Assembly (NCBI GenBank): GCA_949987705.1 | Contig: OX465286.1 | Span: forward strand, 21,837,676-21,901,675 | Length of the DNA stretch: 64,000 nucleotides | Direction of reading: 5' to 3' | DNA from: Thereva unica | Lineage: Eukaryota > Arthropoda > Insecta > Diptera > Therevidae | In this document: positions 62,532 to 64,000 of the stretch, piece by piece | How the letters are laid out: each line of letters opens with the position of its first letter | Position numbering within the stretch: the stretch's first letter is position 1 | Position numbers and translations under genes: made by a program | Notes under the pieces: generated by a model | Database searches by the model: none | What the model was told of the DNA's origin: nothing | The model's input: the letters and a program-made list of their open reading frames with translations, nothing else

Positions 62532-62928
62532 CTGAGAAAAAAAACAAAAATTGTACCAAGTCCGCCAGGGAATTGGAGAGAATTCAATATCGTCAAATGA
62601 ATAACGCTTTATACCAATCTTAAGTATGTTAAAGCAAAAGAATGGGTTCTTTTAAGTCAATTCCGCGGCGGAGTTCCCTTTCAAAACTTTACGCAGTTGA
62701 ACTTATTGCTGTTCGTTTGAGGAAAAAACATTTCTTTTTTCACTTAATAAAATGTGTTGTATGTTTAAACATTAGTCCGTAGCTGTCTCAATAGTTTTAT
62801 GCATCTAGTGAAAAGAAACAATTTGTCATATAAACTTGACCCCTTTTTTATTATTGGGAATGTCCCTGTCGCCGTCTGACTACCTGCAGTCTTTGTTTTG
62901 AGTTGTTTGCTATTTGTAAGTACCCTAA
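62532..62928. other. Stretch without recognisable gene
   Basis: No coding similarity seen. It ends in TAA at 62,926-62,928, the left target duplication of the MITE. Confidence 0.5.
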
Positions 62929-63244
62929 TGGTGCATCCACACTACGCGGACTTAGGTCATACGCGCTTTTGCCTCTTTTTTTCATATAAAGTTTAATGCC
63001 TTTTTTTGCGATATTTTTAATGGCAAAGGCAGTACAGCCAAACTGCGCGGACCAAAGGCTGTGCTTAAAAAGGTACATTGTACGTCTACACAATACGGGC
63101 TTTTCAAAAGCGCGTATGTTTTTTCAAACAAAAATTGATTTGTTTTCTCAATTTGCTCACGATTCAGAACTCATGCGCGCTTTTGTCAGAGGCCGTACGG
63201 CGAAAAGCGCGTAGGATCTAAGTCCGCGTAGTGTGGACGGCCCA
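62929..63244. mobile_element. MITE, 316 bp, with TAA target duplication
   Basis: Left end TGGTGCATCCACACTACGCG then GACTTAGGTC; the right end (reverse complement) is TGGGCCGTCCACACTACGCG then GACTTAGATC. The inverted repeats extend about 40 bp to ACGCGCTTTT. TAA stands at both sides (62,926-62,928 and 63,245-63,247). A 3-bp TWA duplication is typical of PIF/Harbinger elements. There is no coding capacity. Confidence 0.85.
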
Positions 63245-63247
63245 TAA

Positions 63248-64000
63248 TACTATCAGCAGTATCTGTGTAAGTTTCTTTTTCAAAATGTTAGTTGATCTCG
63301 TGCAAAGATCATGTAGGCAGTGAAAAAATAAACAGTGCAATCAGTGGCACAGTGGATTGTTGTTGTGAATAGGACGATGTGTGTCTGCCTGTGTGTAGAA
63401 TCTTTGCACCTTGTGTACAATTTTTTTTATATCTATCATGGCTGAAAAGGTACCCAAGTTGGGTTAAGCCAGAATGGTTTGACTGAACATTTCCTTTTTC
63501 TCAGTGTATTAAAACTTGTCGTAGCAGGGATTGTGTTAGATTGCATAGTCTTTCTTGTGCGCTATAAATTTGTTTTTTATTTTCCTCCCCCGTGATTCCA
63601 GTCCCAATGAACGAACCGACAACGTTTACTATATGAACTCAGAATCAGCTTCTTACTTACGTATGTCTGCTTTCCGGGAAGGAAAGGATGGACAGAGTTA
63701 AAAAAGCCAGGTAAAAAATAAGGGTAGTAAAATTCAGCAACAGTAACAGCAAGAAAGAAAGATTCCAGGAGCGAGAATTTTCCATTAGTGGAAACTATTT
63801 GTTGCCTGTTTTCTGTTAATATTTTTTTTTCTTTTTACAATTCGTTACGTTCCGTTTCGTTCTTATGCTGGCCAACAACATGACGTTCAATTTCATAGCA
63901 ATTCGTCAAATCAAAAGTTTTCTGGACTTAACAACTGGAACCGATAAAAAGCTGTGGGAAGAGAGATTTTTACTTTTATGGTTGGCCACAATCTACTACC
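63248..64000. other. Stretch without recognisable gene to the window end
   Basis: No coding similarity, and no repeat shared with the rest of the window. Confidence 0.5.

Overview
The window looks like insect (possibly dipteran) genomic DNA, and every coding region I can recognise belongs to a transposable element. I found no host protein gene, no rRNA and no convincing free-standing tRNA gene. The evidence for an arthropod is the mix of element types: two insect-errantivirus-like Ty3/gypsy elements with env genes, a BEL/Pao element, Jockey-, R1-, RTE- and CR1-like LINEs, a tRNA-derived SINE, and many short terminal-inverted-repeat elements in AT-rich DNA. A 200-base run of N (3,062-3,261) is an assembly gap.

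Layout. 1-480: end of an R1-like LINE. 1,640-2,900: a large palindromic foldback element. 3,262-5,811: 'LINE-A', a non-LTR element with an open reverse transcriptase frame, cut at its 5' end by the gap. 5,955-6,985: minisatellite-rich repeat that recurs at 59.5 kb. 9,006-20,924: a 12-kb block bounded by a 28-bp inverted repeat. It holds an old decayed Jockey copy (J-old), into whose ORF1 a younger Jockey copy (J-young, 14,093-19,022, intact ORF2) has jumped, plus several MITEs and a second foldback. 21.6-28.5 kb: broken LINE-A copies, SINE copies and a Ty3/gypsy pol fragment nested in one another. 29,806-47,904: errantivirus-like element B (LTRs, gag, broken pol, env), whose leader carries a complete and apparently very recent errantivirus-like element A (30,744-37,737; gag, pol, env, identical LTRs). 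48.2-51.0 kb: a gypsy pol relic and an RTE-like LINE. 51.7-56.1 kb: a decayed BEL/Pao element on the minus strand. 56.4-62.5 kb: LINE-A and SINE fragments, a 124-bp tandem repeat, and a Jockey relic split by a CACTA/EnSpm-like DNA transposon. 62,929-63,244: a MITE.

How the parts relate. A and B each have gag and pol in -1 register, with a canonical slippery heptamer (A AAT TTT and G GGA AAC) just where the pol frame opens, and each has a separate env downstream. The SINE copies end in almost the same 3' tail (about 40 bases running into poly-A) as LINE-A. This suggests the LINE-A reverse transcriptase mobilises the SINE; one SINE copy even sits inside a LINE-A copy. The insertion order can be read from the nesting: the Jockey relic, J-old, the gypsy fragment and BEL are old; B, with LTRs about 1% apart, is younger; A, with LTRs I cannot tell apart, is youngest.
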